In this document: piece by piece, positions 25,794 to 35,564 of the stretch
Layout: every line of letters begins with the position of its first letter
Position numbering within the stretch: position 1 is the stretch's first letter
Assembly: GCA_016235125.1 (NCBI GenBank)
Contig: JACRLZ010000001.1
Coordinates: 360,645 to 424,644, forward strand
Direction: 5' to 3'
DNA length: 64,000 nucleotides
Source of the DNA: Sphingobacteriales bacterium
GTDB lineage: Bacteria; Bacteroidota; Bacteroidia; Chitinophagales; Chitinophagaceae
Translations under genes and position numbers: made by a program
The notes under the pieces: generated by a model
What the model was told of the DNA's origin: nothing
The model's input: only the letters and a program-made list of their open reading frames with translations
Databases searched by the model: none

Positions 25794-26828
25794 ATGAAGA
25801 CGCTCAACTTAATTACAGACCCCGTTTTTTCCGAAAACAAAAAATTCAGCTGGTATGAACGATTCTGGATGAAATATGTAAATGATAAAAGAGATCTTCC
25901 TTTCATCCACCTGCTTACAGCCATTCATTTGTTTGTTATACCTGCCGCAGTTATTTTATATACTCCTTTGTTACAAGGCATCGAATGGTGGCTGCTTTAT
26001 ATCCCGTATTTCTATATATCGCAACTGTATTTTAAAGGCCGTTTCGGGTTAATGTTGCATTGCATTGTTCACCGTAAGCTGTTCAAAAAACCATATACAT
26101 GGATGTATAACTGGGTCATCTGGGCCATTTGTCCTTTCTTCGGTCATACGCCTGAAACTTATTTTGTACATCATATGGGCATGCACCATGTGGCCAATAA
26201 TATGCTGGACGATGCCAGCAGTACATTACCTTATCAACGGGACAGTTTTCGTGGATTTCTGGCTTATGTAGGCCGCTTTCTTATTCTTGGTTTCAGAGAT
26301 ACTTTTATGTATTTCTTCAAAAATAAAAGAAAGAAGTTTTATATGCGACTCGCAGCCGGTGAGTTTTCGTTTTACATTTTCTGTGCAGGAATGTGTTTTG
26401 TAAATTTTCATGCCACTCTTTTTATTTTTATTATTCCCTTTGTATTTGCAAGAATTGTAATGATGCTCGGCAACTGGACACAACATGCCTTTGTGGATCT
26501 GAATAACCTGGAAGACAATTCCATTAACTGCATTAATACCAAATACAATAAAACCTGCTGGAATGACGGTTATCATGCCGTTCATCACATTCGCCCGGCT
26601 GCACATTATACTGACCTGCCGGAAGAATTATTGAAAAACAGGGAGAATTATGCCCGGCAAAAAACACCTATTTTCGACGGAATACATTACCTGCACCTCT
26701 TTTTCTGGCTCATGACAAAACGCTATGATAAAATGGCGAATAATCTTGTCAATCTGAATAACATATATGCAAATGAAGAAGAAGCAATTCTGGAATTAAA
26801 AAGAAGAACTGCCAGATACAAGCCTTAA
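25794..26828 (+). CDS. Membrane fatty acid desaturase-like protein (copy 1)
   Basis: This 344-residue protein has several membrane spans and three histidine clusters, HCIVHR, HHMGMHH and HAVHHIRP, matching the metal-binding plan of membrane fatty acid desaturases/hydroxylases. It is closely similar to the next gene over its full length, so the two arose by tandem duplication. The substrate cannot be read from sequence. It starts 33 bp after the fatty acid hydroxylase and probably belongs to the same lipid-modifying group. Confidence 0.8.
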   Translation: MKTLNLITDPVFSENKKFSWYERFWMKYVNDKRDLPFIHLLTAIHLFVIPAAVILYTPLLQGIEWWLLYIPYFYISQLYFKGRFGLMLHCIVHRKLFKKPYTWMYNWVIWAICPFFGHTPETYFVHHMGMHHVANNMLDDASSTLPYQRDSFRGFLAYVGRFLILGFRDTFMYFFKNKRKKFYMRLAAGEFSFYIFCAGMCFVNFHATLFIFIIPFVFARIVMMLGNWTQHAFVDLNNLEDNSINCINTKYNKTCWNDGYHAVHHIRPAAHYTDLPEELLKNRENYARQKTPIFDGIHYLHLFFWLMTKRYDKMANNLVNLNNIYANEEEAILELKRRTARYKP

Positions 26829-26902
26829 AGCAAATCACTGCTTAAATAAAATACGGTACTACATAATAAAAACTTAATTTTAGCCCTTCACCCAAACCCA
26901 GT

Positions 26903-26924
26903 CTTCCGGCTTTTTTTCCGGAAG
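26903..26924 (+). terminator. Hairpin between the two desaturase genes
   Basis: CTTCCGG pairs with CCGGAAG around CTTTTTTT. No long T tract follows (CTTTAT), so it is a weak terminator at best, or an element separating expression of the two copies. Confidence 0.35.
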
Positions 26925-26938
26925 CTTTATAAATTGGT

Positions 26939-27979
26939 ATGAAGGCGCTGACAACAATCACCGATCCGGTTTACATAGAACCTAAACAATTCAGCCGTTA
27001 CGAAAAGTTCTGGCTGAAGTACATTAATGATAAAAGAGATCTTCCTTTTATTCATTTGCTCACAGCCATTCATATCCTGGTGATCCCTGTAGCCGTTTTG
27101 CTTTATACTCCTTTGCTGGAAGGATGGTATTGGTGGTTGGCTTATATTCCTTACTTCTATATTTCCCAGCTTTATTTCAAAGGCCGTTTTGGTTTGATGC
27201 TGCATTGCATCTGTCATCGCAAGCCCTTTAAAAAACAATACAACTGGATGTTCAATTATGTTATCTGGGCCCTATGTCCTTTCTTCGGACATACTCCTGA
27301 AACATATTTTGCCCATCATATGGGGATGCATCATGTTGAAAATAATATGCTGGACGATGCCAGCAGCACCCTGCCCTACCAAAGAGACAGTCTTCGTGGC
27401 TTTCTTGCTTATGTGGGCCGTTTTCTTTTACTGGGCTTTGAAGATACGTTTATGTATTTCTTCAGAAGGAAAAGAAGAAAATTCTACATGAGGCTTACGG
27501 CAGGTGAGCTTGCTTTTTATCTTTTCTGTGTGGGGATGTGTTTTGTAAACCTTCAAGCCACTTTATTTATTTTCATTATCCCATTTATTTTTGCAAGAAT
27601 TGTAATGATGCTGGGCAACTGGGCTCAACATGCCTTTGTCAACCTGGATGATCTTGAAGATAATACCATCAATTGTATTAATACCAAATACAATAAAACC
27701 TGCTGGAATGACGGTTATCATGCCATACATCATGTTCGCCCCGCTATGCATTATACAGACATCCCGGGTGAATTTTTAAAAACAAAAGATAAGATGGCTG
27801 AACAAAAAATACTGACATTCGACGGCATTCATTATCTCCATATCTTTCTTTGGCTGATGACAAAACGGTATGATAAACTGGCAAAAAACCTGGTGAATGT
27901 AAACAATATGTTTTCCAGCGAAGAAGAGGCAATTGCTTTGATGAAAGAACGAACCAAAAAATACAAACAAACTGCTTAA
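26939..27979 (+). CDS. Membrane fatty acid desaturase-like protein (copy 2)
   Basis: This 346-residue paralogue of the preceding gene has the same motifs (HCICHR, HHMGMHH, HAIHHVRP) and the same length. The most conserved stretch, around NTKYNKTCWNDGYHA, is identical over 48 bases in both copies (26532-26579 and 27677-27724), while flanking codons differ at silent sites. That suggests recent gene conversion or strong constraint. It ends at a bidirectional terminator. Confidence 0.8.
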   Translation: MKALTTITDPVYIEPKQFSRYEKFWLKYINDKRDLPFIHLLTAIHILVIPVAVLLYTPLLEGWYWWLAYIPYFYISQLYFKGRFGLMLHCICHRKPFKKQYNWMFNYVIWALCPFFGHTPETYFAHHMGMHHVENNMLDDASSTLPYQRDSLRGFLAYVGRFLLLGFEDTFMYFFRRKRRKFYMRLTAGELAFYLFCVGMCFVNLQATLFIFIIPFIFARIVMMLGNWAQHAFVNLDDLEDNTINCINTKYNKTCWNDGYHAIHHVRPAMHYTDIPGEFLKTKDKMAEQKILTFDGIHYLHIFLWLMTKRYDKLAKNLVNVNNMFSSEEEAIALMKERTKKYKQTA

Positions 27980-27980
27980 C

Positions 27981-28009
27981 AAAAACCCCCGAGTAGATCG
28001 GGGGTTTTT
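27981..28009. terminator. Bidirectional terminator
   Basis: AAAAACCCCCGA pairs with TCGGGGGTTTTT. It works in both directions for the convergent desaturase and BNR-repeat genes. Confidence 0.85.
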
Positions 28010-28016
28010 GTTATCG

Positions 28017-31000
28017 TCATTCCTTCTTTTCATCTTTCTTCAACCCTATCACCGGCAGCATTTTTTCATGTATCATTTTATTCAGGTTTGCAACATCTTC
28101 ATTCATTATCTTTTTCAGTTTACCCAGTTGCTCATCAATTAACGGCACAAGCTCAGCATAGGCATCTTTCGATTGTTTGCTTAAACCTGAGCTTCCAGCT
28201 GCCGAAGCATTATAGATGCTTGACAGTTTATCATCGAGCCGGATGGGATAATTCAACACATCCTGTCCGCTTTTTGCTTTTGTCTGGTGCAGGGCTTCTT
28301 CAACAGCTGTCATTTGTTTATTTATAGTGTCAACTTGTTTTTTGATATCCATGGGCAAACTGTCAACCATTTTACCAAAATCCGCCATCTGCTGTCTTAA
28401 TTCACGGATATTCTTTATTGCTTTCATTATTTCGGACGATTTGTCACGGATTGTAATCAGGTGATTGAACTGCTCTTCATACTCCGCCTGTGATGTTTTG
28501 TAATTGGGATCGGCAAGAATAGTAAATGGAACTTCAGTGGAGTCTTTTCCTGATTTGAATTTTGCAAAATAGTTTCCCGGGGCTGCTTTGGGTCCCGTAA
28601 TAAATCCGTTCCATAAAATTAATCCCTCCACTCTTTCTGCCTCCGGGTAGTTCATATCCCATTCAAACTGGTTCATGCCTTTATTGATTGCTACTTTATT
28701 GTCTTTGGAAGAAGTACTGAAGGTTTTGATCTTCTTTTTATTTTTATCCAATACCTCTATCGAAAGTTTGGTGCTATCGCTAACATCCTTCATATAAAAA
28801 TTCATGACCACTCCATTAGGAGGATTCATTCCGGCATTAGCTATTTCGCCGCCGGCACCACGACGGCCACCGCCTCTTCTTCCACCACCGGGCATGCGAT
28901 ATGCCGGATTTACACTGAATACATGAAGTGATTTATTCAAAACATCTGCACTTTTCTCCTGCACAGTCGTCAAATCATCCAGTATATAAATGCTGCGCCC
29001 CTGTGTGCCGACAATCAGGTCATTATTCTTTATAGCTAAATCGGTAACAGGAACAACAGGCAGATTTAATTGAAAAGAACTCCAGTTGGCACCATCATCA
29101 TAAGAAATGTACATTCCATACTCAGTTCCTGCGTATAGCAACCCTGCTTTTTTTTTATCTGCCCGCATTGCTCTTGCAAAATGCAGCGGATTAATGCCAT
29201 TCGTTATCAGCTTCCATGATTTACCATAATCTTCTGTTTTATAGATATAAGATTTGAAATCATCCAGCTTGTATCTTGTCCCTACAAAATAAGCAGCACC
29301 TTTCCTGAACGGATCAACTTCCACGCAATTCCACATCATCCATTGCGGGCAATCCCTGGGAGTAACATTCTCCCAGTTCTTTCCACCGTCTTTACTCACA
29401 GATATCACACCGTCATCACTTCCTGTCCACAAAAGATCTTTTTCAACCCAACTTTCTGTTGCAGTAAAAATGGTGCAGTAATATTCAACACTTGTATTGT
29501 CCTGTGTTATCGGTCCACCACTGGATGCCTGTTTCTTTTTATCGTTTGTCGTTAAATCAGGAGAGATGATCTGCCATGACTTTCCTTCATCTTCAGTTAC
29601 GAAAAGATGATTTCCGGCTGCGTATAATTTTTTCGGATTGTTGGGAGAAAAGAAGATCGGGTAGTTCCATTGAAAACGGTACCGGGCCGCCTCGGCACCA
29701 GCACCCATATTATCAATTGGCCATACATTAATCATCCGGCTCTCGCCTGTTTTATGATCAAGTCTTTGCAGCATTCCCATATAATTGCCCCCATATGTAA
29801 TATCCGGATTCAGCGGATCGGCAACTACATAACCGCTTTCGCTGCCCGCTGCATCTTCCATATCTGCAGCAGTAATAGCCGCTCCGTATGTTCTGCTTTT
29901 TATCCTGAAAGCGCCGTTATCCTGCTGACCGCCCATGATACGATAAGGAAAAGCATTGTCGGTACTTACTCTATAAACCTGCACTGTTGGCTGATTCAAA
30001 TAAGTACTCCAGTTATTGCCGGCATCAAAACTTACCTGTGCTCCGCCGTCATCAGCCACAATCATACGGTTGCCTTCTTCCGGGTCAATCCACAGATCAT
30101 GATGATCGCCATGAGGAGTGTTTATGGACTGAAAGGTTTTACCACCATCATTACTCCGCATGAATCCAACATTCGGGCAATACACCCTGTTTTCATTTTT
30201 AGGATCAATAAACACTTTTGTATAATACCATGCCCGCTGGCGGATATTGTTATCACTGCAATTCAGCGTCCATGTTTCGCCTCCATCGGCACTCATGTAT
30301 AAGCCGCCGTCTTTATTTTCTATAAGGGCATAAATTTTATCTGTGTTGGAGGGAGCTACTGCTACACCAACAATTCCCCATACCCCTTTTGGTAATCCTT
30401 TGTTTCCTGAAATACTTTTCCATGTTTCTCCGCCATCTTCGCTTTTCCATAAGCCGCTGCCATCACCGCCGCTCTCTAACGAATAAGGTGTACGGATCAA
30501 TTTCCATGTGCCTGCATAAAAAACGTTTGGATTACCGGGTTCCATCACCAGATCACTACAGCCTGTTTGATTATTTACAAACAATGTTTTCTTCCATGTT
30601 TTACCGCCATCAGTAGTTTTAAAAACCCCTCTTTCATCATTGGGTCCGAATAAATGTCCCATCACAGCCACCCAAACTATATCCGGGTTTCTGGGATGAA
30701 TAACAATCCGGATGATATGCCGGCCATCTTTCAATCCTATATTCTTCCAGCTTTTCCCTCCATCATCACTACGCCACATGCCACCAAGGCCTTCGCTTAC
30801 ATTTCCCCGCATAGTATTCTCGCCTTCACCTACATAAATTACCGACTCATCGGATGGAGCAACCGCAACTGAACCTATTGAACCTCCAAAATATTTATCC
30901 GAAATATTTTTCCAGTTACTTCCCCCATCTGTTGTTTTCCAAACGCCGCCGCCGGTGGCACCGAAATAAAAAGTATTTCTGTTTTTATAACTGCCGGTAA

Positions 31001-31178
31001 CAGCACCGCTTCTTCCGCCACGGAATGGACCAATAAGCCGGTATTTTAAATTCTTAAACAGCGACTCCGTTTTATCTTCTTGCGGAGTCTGTGTGACAGG
31101 TGTTGCTGGTTTGGTTTTTTGTGCAGAACTGGTCAGTGTATAACTGAGAACAATCAGCAGAAAGAATAATTTTCTCAT
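28017..31178 (-). CDS. Large secreted BNR/VPS10-like beta-propeller protein
   Basis: This protein of about 1053 residues has a signal peptide ending TSSAQ, then many Asp-box/BNR repeats (TTDGGSNWKN, SDDGGKSWKN, KTTDGGKTWKK, SADGGETWT and more), which fold as sortilin/VPS10-like propellers. The region after about residue 770 holds a Gly/Arg-rich insert (PGGGRRGGGRRGAGG) and an FlgD-like segment plus an alpha-helical tail. Such proteins are common secreted proteins in Bacteroidota, annotated as glycosyl hydrolases without proof. The frame opens at TTG 31229, but the ATG at 31178 begins the signal peptide and is preferred. It is divergent from ade. Confidence 0.8.
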   Translation of the reverse strand: MRKLFFLLIVLSYTLTSSAQKTKPATPVTQTPQEDKTESLFKNLKYRLIGPFRGGRSGAVTGSYKNRNTFYFGATGGGVWKTTDGGSNWKNISDKYFGGSIGSVAVAPSDESVIYVGEGENTMRGNVSEGLGGMWRSDDGGKSWKNIGLKDGRHIIRIVIHPRNPDIVWVAVMGHLFGPNDERGVFKTTDGGKTWKKTLFVNNQTGCSDLVMEPGNPNVFYAGTWKLIRTPYSLESGGDGSGLWKSEDGGETWKSISGNKGLPKGVWGIVGVAVAPSNTDKIYALIENKDGGLYMSADGGETWTLNCSDNNIRQRAWYYTKVFIDPKNENRVYCPNVGFMRSNDGGKTFQSINTPHGDHHDLWIDPEEGNRMIVADDGGAQVSFDAGNNWSTYLNQPTVQVYRVSTDNAFPYRIMGGQQDNGAFRIKSRTYGAAITAADMEDAAGSESGYVVADPLNPDITYGGNYMGMLQRLDHKTGESRMINVWPIDNMGAGAEAARYRFQWNYPIFFSPNNPKKLYAAGNHLFVTEDEGKSWQIISPDLTTNDKKKQASSGGPITQDNTSVEYYCTIFTATESWVEKDLLWTGSDDGVISVSKDGGKNWENVTPRDCPQWMMWNCVEVDPFRKGAAYFVGTRYKLDDFKSYIYKTEDYGKSWKLITNGINPLHFARAMRADKKKAGLLYAGTEYGMYISYDDGANWSSFQLNLPVVPVTDLAIKNNDLIVGTQGRSIYILDDLTTVQEKSADVLNKSLHVFSVNPAYRMPGGGRRGGGRRGAGGEIANAGMNPPNGVVMNFYMKDVSDSTKLSIEVLDKNKKKIKTFSTSSKDNKVAINKGMNQFEWDMNYPEAERVEGLILWNGFITGPKAAPGNYFAKFKSGKDSTEVPFTILADPNYKTSQAEYEEQFNHLITIRDKSSEIMKAIKNIRELRQQMADFGKMVDSLPMDIKKQVDTINKQMTAVEEALHQTKAKSGQDVLNYPIRLDDKLSSIYNASAAGSSGLSKQSKDAYAELVPLIDEQLGKLKKIMNEDVANLNKMIHEKMLPVIGLKKDEKKE

Positions 31179-31238
31179 AACAGTGTGTGTTGAATTGGTC
31201 TTTGAAGTTAGTGATTTACCTTTATCCAAATCAAACCT

Positions 31239-32885
31239 ATGTCATCCTTTTCCATCAGTGGCAACCTGGTTGATGTGCATCAACAAAAAATTTATCCTGC
31301 AACAATAACTGTTGACAACGGAAAGATTATTGCTATTGAGAAACTCTCCTCCCCGCTTACTACTCCCCACTACCTGCTCCCGGGTTTCATCGATAGCCAT
31401 GTCCATATTGAAAGCTCCATGCTGGTTCCATCTGAGTTTGCAAGATTGGCTGTAGTGCATGGTACGGTAGCTACGGTCAGTGATCCGCATGAAATAGCTA
31501 ATGTTTGCGGCATGGAAGGTGTGGAATTTATGATTGAGAATGGAAAAACAGTTCCTTTCAAATTTAATTTCGGTGCCCCCAGCTGTGTACCAGCTACTGT
31601 ATTTGAAACTGCCGGGGCAACATTAAATTCAAAGGATGTGGAAGTATTGCTAAAAAGGGAGGAGATAAAATACCTGAGTGAAATGATGAACTTTCCCGGA
31701 GTATTGAATAAAGATGAGGAAGTGATGAAGAAGATTGCGGCAGCTCACCGCTTAGACAAACCCGTGGATGGTCATGCTCCCGGACTAAGAGGCGAAATGG
31801 CAGAGAAATACATTGCGGCAGGTATCAGTACCGATCATGAATGTTTTACCAAAGAAGAAGCATTGGACAAATTAAAATGCGGCATGAAGATCATCATCCG
31901 TGAAGGCAGCGCAGCGAAAAATTTTGAAGCGTTGATTGATCTGTTACATGATCATCCGGATATGATGATGTTTTGCAGTGATGATAAACATCCGGATAGT
32001 TTGGTGCTGGGTCATATCAACCAGCTTTGTGCAAGAGCCGTTGCAAAGAACATTGATATTTTTAAAATATTGAAAGCAGCCTGTGTGAATCCGGTGCTGC
32101 ATTACAAATTAGATGTTGGCTTGTTAAGAGTCGGCGACCCTGCTGATTTTGTCATGGTGAATGATCTGGAAGGTTTTGAAGTAAATAAAACTTTTATCAA
32201 TGGCGAATTAGTAGCGGAAGAAGGCCGGTCATTAATTAAAGCACCTGAGTCCGGCATCATTAATAATTTTTCATGCCACAAAAAAAGTGTTGAGGACTTT
32301 GCACTGTGGTGGGATGGGAAAAAAGAAAATCCTGTAATTGAAGCACTGGACGGTCAGTTGATTACCAATAAACTGTCTGTAGAGCTAAAAATTGAAGATG
32401 GTAAATTTGTTAGCGACATAGAAAGAGATATATTAAAGTTAGTGGTAGTAAACCGCTACACCGATACCCCAGTGGCGGCAACGTTTATTAAAAATTTTGG
32501 ATTGAAGAAAGGTGCAATAGCATCTTCTGTAGCTCACGACAGTCATAATATCGTTGCCGTGGGTGTGGATGATGAAAGCGTTTGCAATGCAGTGAATCTG
32601 GTAATTGAGAACAAGGGCGGCGTCAGTTGTGTTTGCCCCGTTGAACCCGAAGGCAGCTGGACAGAAATGGCATTGTCACTACCTGTTGCAGGGTTAATGA
32701 GCAATGAAGACGGTTATATGATTGCCGCCAAGTATGAACAGCTTGATACAATGGCAAAGGAAGAATTGGGCTCCACCCTTGCTTCTCCATATATGACTTT
32801 ATCTTTTATGGCTTTACTGGTGATCCCGCATCTGAAATTGAGTGATAAAGGACTTTTTGATGGAGATAGGTTTGAGTTTGTGTAA
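31239..32885 (+). CDS. ade: Adenine deaminase
   Basis: The enzyme converts adenine to hypoxanthine and ammonia in purine salvage. The 548-residue protein has the amidohydrolase metal motif [13 protein letters not shown], the HEIANVCG block, DGHAPGL and the STDHE metal ligands, then the C-terminal adenine deaminase domain with [11 protein letters not shown]. The length is that of the Ade family. It starts divergently from the BNR protein and is followed after 18 bp by the cyclase-TPR gene on the same strand, probably in one transcript. Confidence 0.94.
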   Translation: MSSFSISGNLVDVHQQKIYPATITVDNGKIIAIEKLSSPLTTPHYLLPGFIDSHVHIESSMLVPSEFARLAVVHGTVATVSDPHEIANVCGMEGVEFMIENGKTVPFKFNFGAPSCVPATVFETAGATLNSKDVEVLLKREEIKYLSEMMNFPGVLNKDEEVMKKIAAAHRLDKPVDGHAPGLRGEMAEKYIAAGISTDHECFTKEEALDKLKCGMKIIIREGSAAKNFEALIDLLHDHPDMMMFCSDDKHPDSLVLGHINQLCARAVAKNIDIFKILKAACVNPVLHYKLDVGLLRVGDPADFVMVNDLEGFEVNKTFINGELVAEEGRSLIKAPESGIINNFSCHKKSVEDFALWWDGKKENPVIEALDGQLITNKLSVELKIEDGKFVSDIERDILKLVVVNRYTDTPVAATFIKNFGLKKGAIASSVAHDSHNIVAVGVDDESVCNAVNLVIENKGGVSCVCPVEPEGSWTEMALSLPVAGLMSNEDGYMIAAKYEQLDTMAKEELGSTLASPYMTLSFMALLVIPHLKLSDKGLFDGDRFEFV

Positions 32886-32903
32886 AGATTAATAACTTTC
32901 AAT

Positions 32904-34841
32904 ATGCCCTCCACCCGCCAATTGGCTGCCATCATGTTTACCGACATCGTCGGCTATACCGCATTAATGGGGAAAGATGAGCAAAAGGCATTTGAGTTAC
33001 TAAATAAGAACAGGCAAATACAAAAACCAATTATTGAAGAACATAATGGCCGATGGATAAAAGAACTGGGTGATGGGGTGATGGCAAGTTTCAATACTGT
33101 TAGTGATGCGGTAGGTGCAGCCATAAAAATCCAGCAAGCCTGTCATTCTGCAAAAGATTTTCAATTGCGAATCGGTATTCACCAGGGTGAAGTTGTTATT
33201 GAAGAAAATGATCTCTTTGGTGATGCTGTTAATATTGCTTCCCGCATTCAGGCATTGGCTGATCCAGGCGGTATCTGGATATCAGAAACAATTCATCACA
33301 ATGTCGCCAATAAGAAAGACATCCAGACAAAATTTGTAAAAGAAGAAATATTAAAAAACGTAAAACATCCGGTCAGGATATATGAAGTAATAATCCAAGC
33401 TCCTAACTTAGCCGCTGCCTCCCCAACTAAAATAAACAGGACACCCAAAAACAGTATTGCCGTTCTCCCCTTTGCCAACATGAGCAGCGATTCCGAGCAG
33501 GAATATTTCAGCGATGGCATCACAGAAGAAATCATAACCGATCTCTCCCATCTTCACAATATGCTTGTTATTTCACGCAGCTCAGTCATGACTTTTAAAA
33601 ACACAACTAAAAAGATCAAAGAAATCGCTACCGAGTTAAATGTTCATTATGTTTTGGAAGGAAGTGTAAGAAAGGCCGGAAACAACTTGCGAATTACGGC
33701 ACAATTGATTGATGCGGCCAGTGATGCACATCTATGGGCTGAAAAATATAGTGGCACTTTGGATGATGTGTTTGACATACAGGAAAAAGTTTCAAGATCT
33801 ATTGTCGATGCATTGAAATTAAAATTGACTGCGAAAGAAAATAAACACATATCAGATAGGCCGATTGACAATGTACCTGCGTATGAATGTTACCTGCTTT
33901 CCAGAAGAGAGTTATTAAAATGGAACCCGGAGGCATTTGACAGAGCAAAAAAATATATCGAAAATGCACTTTCCATTATCGGGCCCAATGCCGTTTTATA
34001 CGGAGCTATGGGCTATGTATATTGGAGTTATGGCAATATTGGTATTGACCACGAAGAAAACTACAAGAAAGCTACCGAATATGCCAACAAAGCATTTGAA
34101 TATGACCCGGATTTGCCTGTTGCTCACCTCGTACTTGGTGTTATGAATATGTCTGCCCTTGGAAATCCCCTTGGAGTTATACGCCATCTGAGAATTATTT
34201 TAGATAATAATCCAAATGATTATGATGCTTTGCTCTGGATTTCTTTAGCTTATATACTTATTGGCAAGCCCGAAAAAGCAAAACTACTATCAACACGGCT
34301 GATAACATTAGATCCGCTCAGTCCCATTACTTACGGATGGCCTACCGCTGAATATTTTTATACAGGGAATTTTAGCGATGCTATTCCCAAAGCACAAAAG
34401 GCATTTGAAATGGAACCGGAAAATCCTTTCTGGGGATTATTCGTAGTTCTTTCTTATGCTTACAACATGCAAACTGAAGAAGCAATTTCATTTATTGATA
34501 ATAATCTTGATCCAAATAAAAAAGGCCTTGTGGATGAAACTGCTCTTATGACAAAGCCTGCCCTGTTAAAAGAAAAAAATAAAATTAAGGACTGGATTAC
34601 GTCAATGACCTATAGCGCTAAAAATGATTTCCAATATTCCCATATGGTGGCTGCTTTATTTGCTTTTGCAGGGTTGCCTGACGAAGCATTTAGCTGGCTT
34701 GAAAATGCAATTGACCGGGGTTTTTGGAATTATTCTTTTCTTGCAGAACATGAAACCGCTTTCAAGCCTTACAGAAATGATGAACACTACCTGAAATTGC
34801 TGGATAAAGCAAAGCAATATTGGGAAAACATCCCTGATTAA
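32904..34841 (+). CDS. Class III nucleotidyl cyclase with TolB-like and TPR regions
   Basis: This 645-residue protein has an N-terminal class III adenylate/guanylate cyclase domain (residues 1-165). Metal aspartates are visible in FTDIVGY and IKELGDGV, and the transition-state residues in FGDAVNIASRI. A TolB-N-like segment follows (NSIAVLPFANMSSDSEQEYF, about 180-300), then repeated TPR-like helices (about 320-645). The purine-selecting lysine (K in WIKELGD) and aspartate (D in DLFGD) favour ATP, so cAMP is the likely product. No membrane span was seen, so it is cytosolic. The signal sensed by the TPR part is unknown. It follows ade closely. Confidence 0.88.
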   Translation: MPSTRQLAAIMFTDIVGYTALMGKDEQKAFELLNKNRQIQKPIIEEHNGRWIKELGDGVMASFNTVSDAVGAAIKIQQACHSAKDFQLRIGIHQGEVVIEENDLFGDAVNIASRIQALADPGGIWISETIHHNVANKKDIQTKFVKEEILKNVKHPVRIYEVIIQAPNLAAASPTKINRTPKNSIAVLPFANMSSDSEQEYFSDGITEEIITDLSHLHNMLVISRSSVMTFKNTTKKIKEIATELNVHYVLEGSVRKAGNNLRITAQLIDAASDAHLWAEKYSGTLDDVFDIQEKVSRSIVDALKLKLTAKENKHISDRPIDNVPAYECYLLSRRELLKWNPEAFDRAKKYIENALSIIGPNAVLYGAMGYVYWSYGNIGIDHEENYKKATEYANKAFEYDPDLPVAHLVLGVMNMSALGNPLGVIRHLRIILDNNPNDYDALLWISLAYILIGKPEKAKLLSTRLITLDPLSPITYGWPTAEYFYTGNFSDAIPKAQKAFEMEPENPFWGLFVVLSYAYNMQTEEAISFIDNNLDPNKKGLVDETALMTKPALLKEKNKIKDWITSMTYSAKNDFQYSHMVAALFAFAGLPDEAFSWLENAIDRGFWNYSFLAEHETAFKPYRNDEHYLKLLDKAKQYWENIPD

Positions 34842-34874
34842 ACTTATTTTTCAGGAATCCGAACAATAACCCTA

Positions 34875-34910
34875 CCCAACTTTCACAATCCCTTAATAAG
34901 TAAATAAAGC
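34875..34910. repeat. Left direct repeat flanking the toxin-antitoxin pair
   Basis: A 36-base sequence beginning CCCAACTTTCACAATCCC lies 52 bp before the antitoxin. It repeats with one mismatch at 35433. See the finding on the flanked cassette. Confidence 0.75.
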
Positions 34911-34935
34911 ATTCCGCATTTTCAAATAATTAATC

Positions 34936-34943
34936 TAAATTTG
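34936..34943 (+). promoter_or_regulatory. -7 promoter box of the toxin-antitoxin pair
   Basis: TAAATTTG is an exact match to the Bacteroidota -7 consensus TAnnTTTG and lies 19 bp before the antitoxin ATG. No clear -33 TTTG was found at the usual spacing, so the promoter may be weak or need an activator. Confidence 0.4.
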
Positions 34944-34962
34944 AGATACAATTATTACCTCC

Positions 34963-35169
34963 ATGAGCATTACTGAACAAGTAGTTTTAAATAAAAAAGG
35001 GAAACCCATAGCGGTTCAACTTCCGGTAAGCCAGTATAAAAAGCTATTGGAACTTGCAGAAGAAATGGAAGAGATTAAAGCCTACGACAGGGCAATGAAA
35101 CGCAAACACAAATACATTCCTTTTGATAAGGCCGTAAAAGAACTCAAGGCAAAAAGAAAAGCCAGCTAA
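34963..35169 (+). CDS. Antitoxin of a RelE-type toxin-antitoxin pair
   Basis: This 68-residue protein pairs with the toxin that follows it by 2 bp. It has a short N-terminal DNA-binding-like strand (MSITEQVVLNKKGKPIAVQL), the segment VSQYKKLLELAEEMEE and a charged C-terminal helix that would wrap the toxin. The pattern resembles Phd/YefM or RelB-like antitoxins; I do not assign a narrower family. The pair sits between two direct repeats of about 36 bp. Confidence 0.75.
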   Translation: MSITEQVVLNKKGKPIAVQLPVSQYKKLLELAEEMEEIKAYDRAMKRKHKYIPFDKAVKELKAKRKAS

Positions 35170-35171
35170 AG

Positions 35172-35423
35172 ATGTACCGGCTTGTCATAGACAGGTATGC
35201 ACAGAAGCAATTAGGAAAAATTTCCCCTCCCCATTTCAACAGAATTATTAAAGCTATCAATGCATTAAAAGATAATCCCCGACCAGCCGGATATATTAAG
35301 CTTACAGGCAGACCTGGTTATAGAATAAGGGTTGGCGACTACCGGGTCATTTATAAGATTGAAGACAATATCCTCACTGTTTTTGTGATTGACATTGGCC
35401 ATCGCAAAGACATCTACGATTAA
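35172..35423 (+). CDS. RelE/ParE-family toxin
   Basis: This 83-residue protein has the RelE/ParE superfamily pattern: YRLVIDRYAQKQLGKI, a helical middle (IIKAINALKDNPRPAG), then RIRVGDYRVIYKI and IDIGHRKDIYD. The arginine and histidine of the last two blocks match residues typical of RelE-like mRNA interferases, so it probably cleaves mRNA on the ribosome. It starts 2 bp after its antitoxin. The right direct repeat begins 10 bp after the stop. Confidence 0.85.
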   Translation: MYRLVIDRYAQKQLGKISPPHFNRIIKAINALKDNPRPAGYIKLTGRPGYRIRVGDYRVIYKIEDNILTVFVIDIGHRKDIYD

Positions 35424-35432
35424 TTCTCTCCC

Positions 35433-35468
35433 CCCAACTTTCACAATCCCTTAATAAGTAAACAAAGC
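35433..35468. repeat. Right direct repeat flanking the toxin-antitoxin pair
   Basis: A 36-base copy of the sequence at 34875-34910 with one mismatch (T to C). Both copies are followed by an imperfectly matching stretch (AAAGCATTCCGCAT and AAAGCCATTCTGGCAT). Confidence 0.75.
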
Positions 35469-35519
35469 CATTCTGGCATCCTATTCGTAACTGAAGTAAC
35501 AAGACCCGCCGCAGGGTTG

Positions 35520-35563
35520 ACAAAGTGTAGAAAGAAAAGGGTCAGAACGCTAAAACACTTTGT
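35520..35563. repeat. Inverted repeat upstream of a doubtful small ORF
   Basis: ACAAAGTGT (35520-35528) and ACACTTTGT (35555-35563) are perfect reverse complements with a 26-base spacer. The right arm ends at the ATG 35565. It may be a hairpin, an operator or the remnant of a mobile element end. Confidence 0.4.
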
Positions 35564-35564
35564 T

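Noticed and set aside
31179-31229. Extension of the BNR protein to TTG 31229
   Set aside because: The extra residues come before a clean signal peptide that starts at the ATG 31178.
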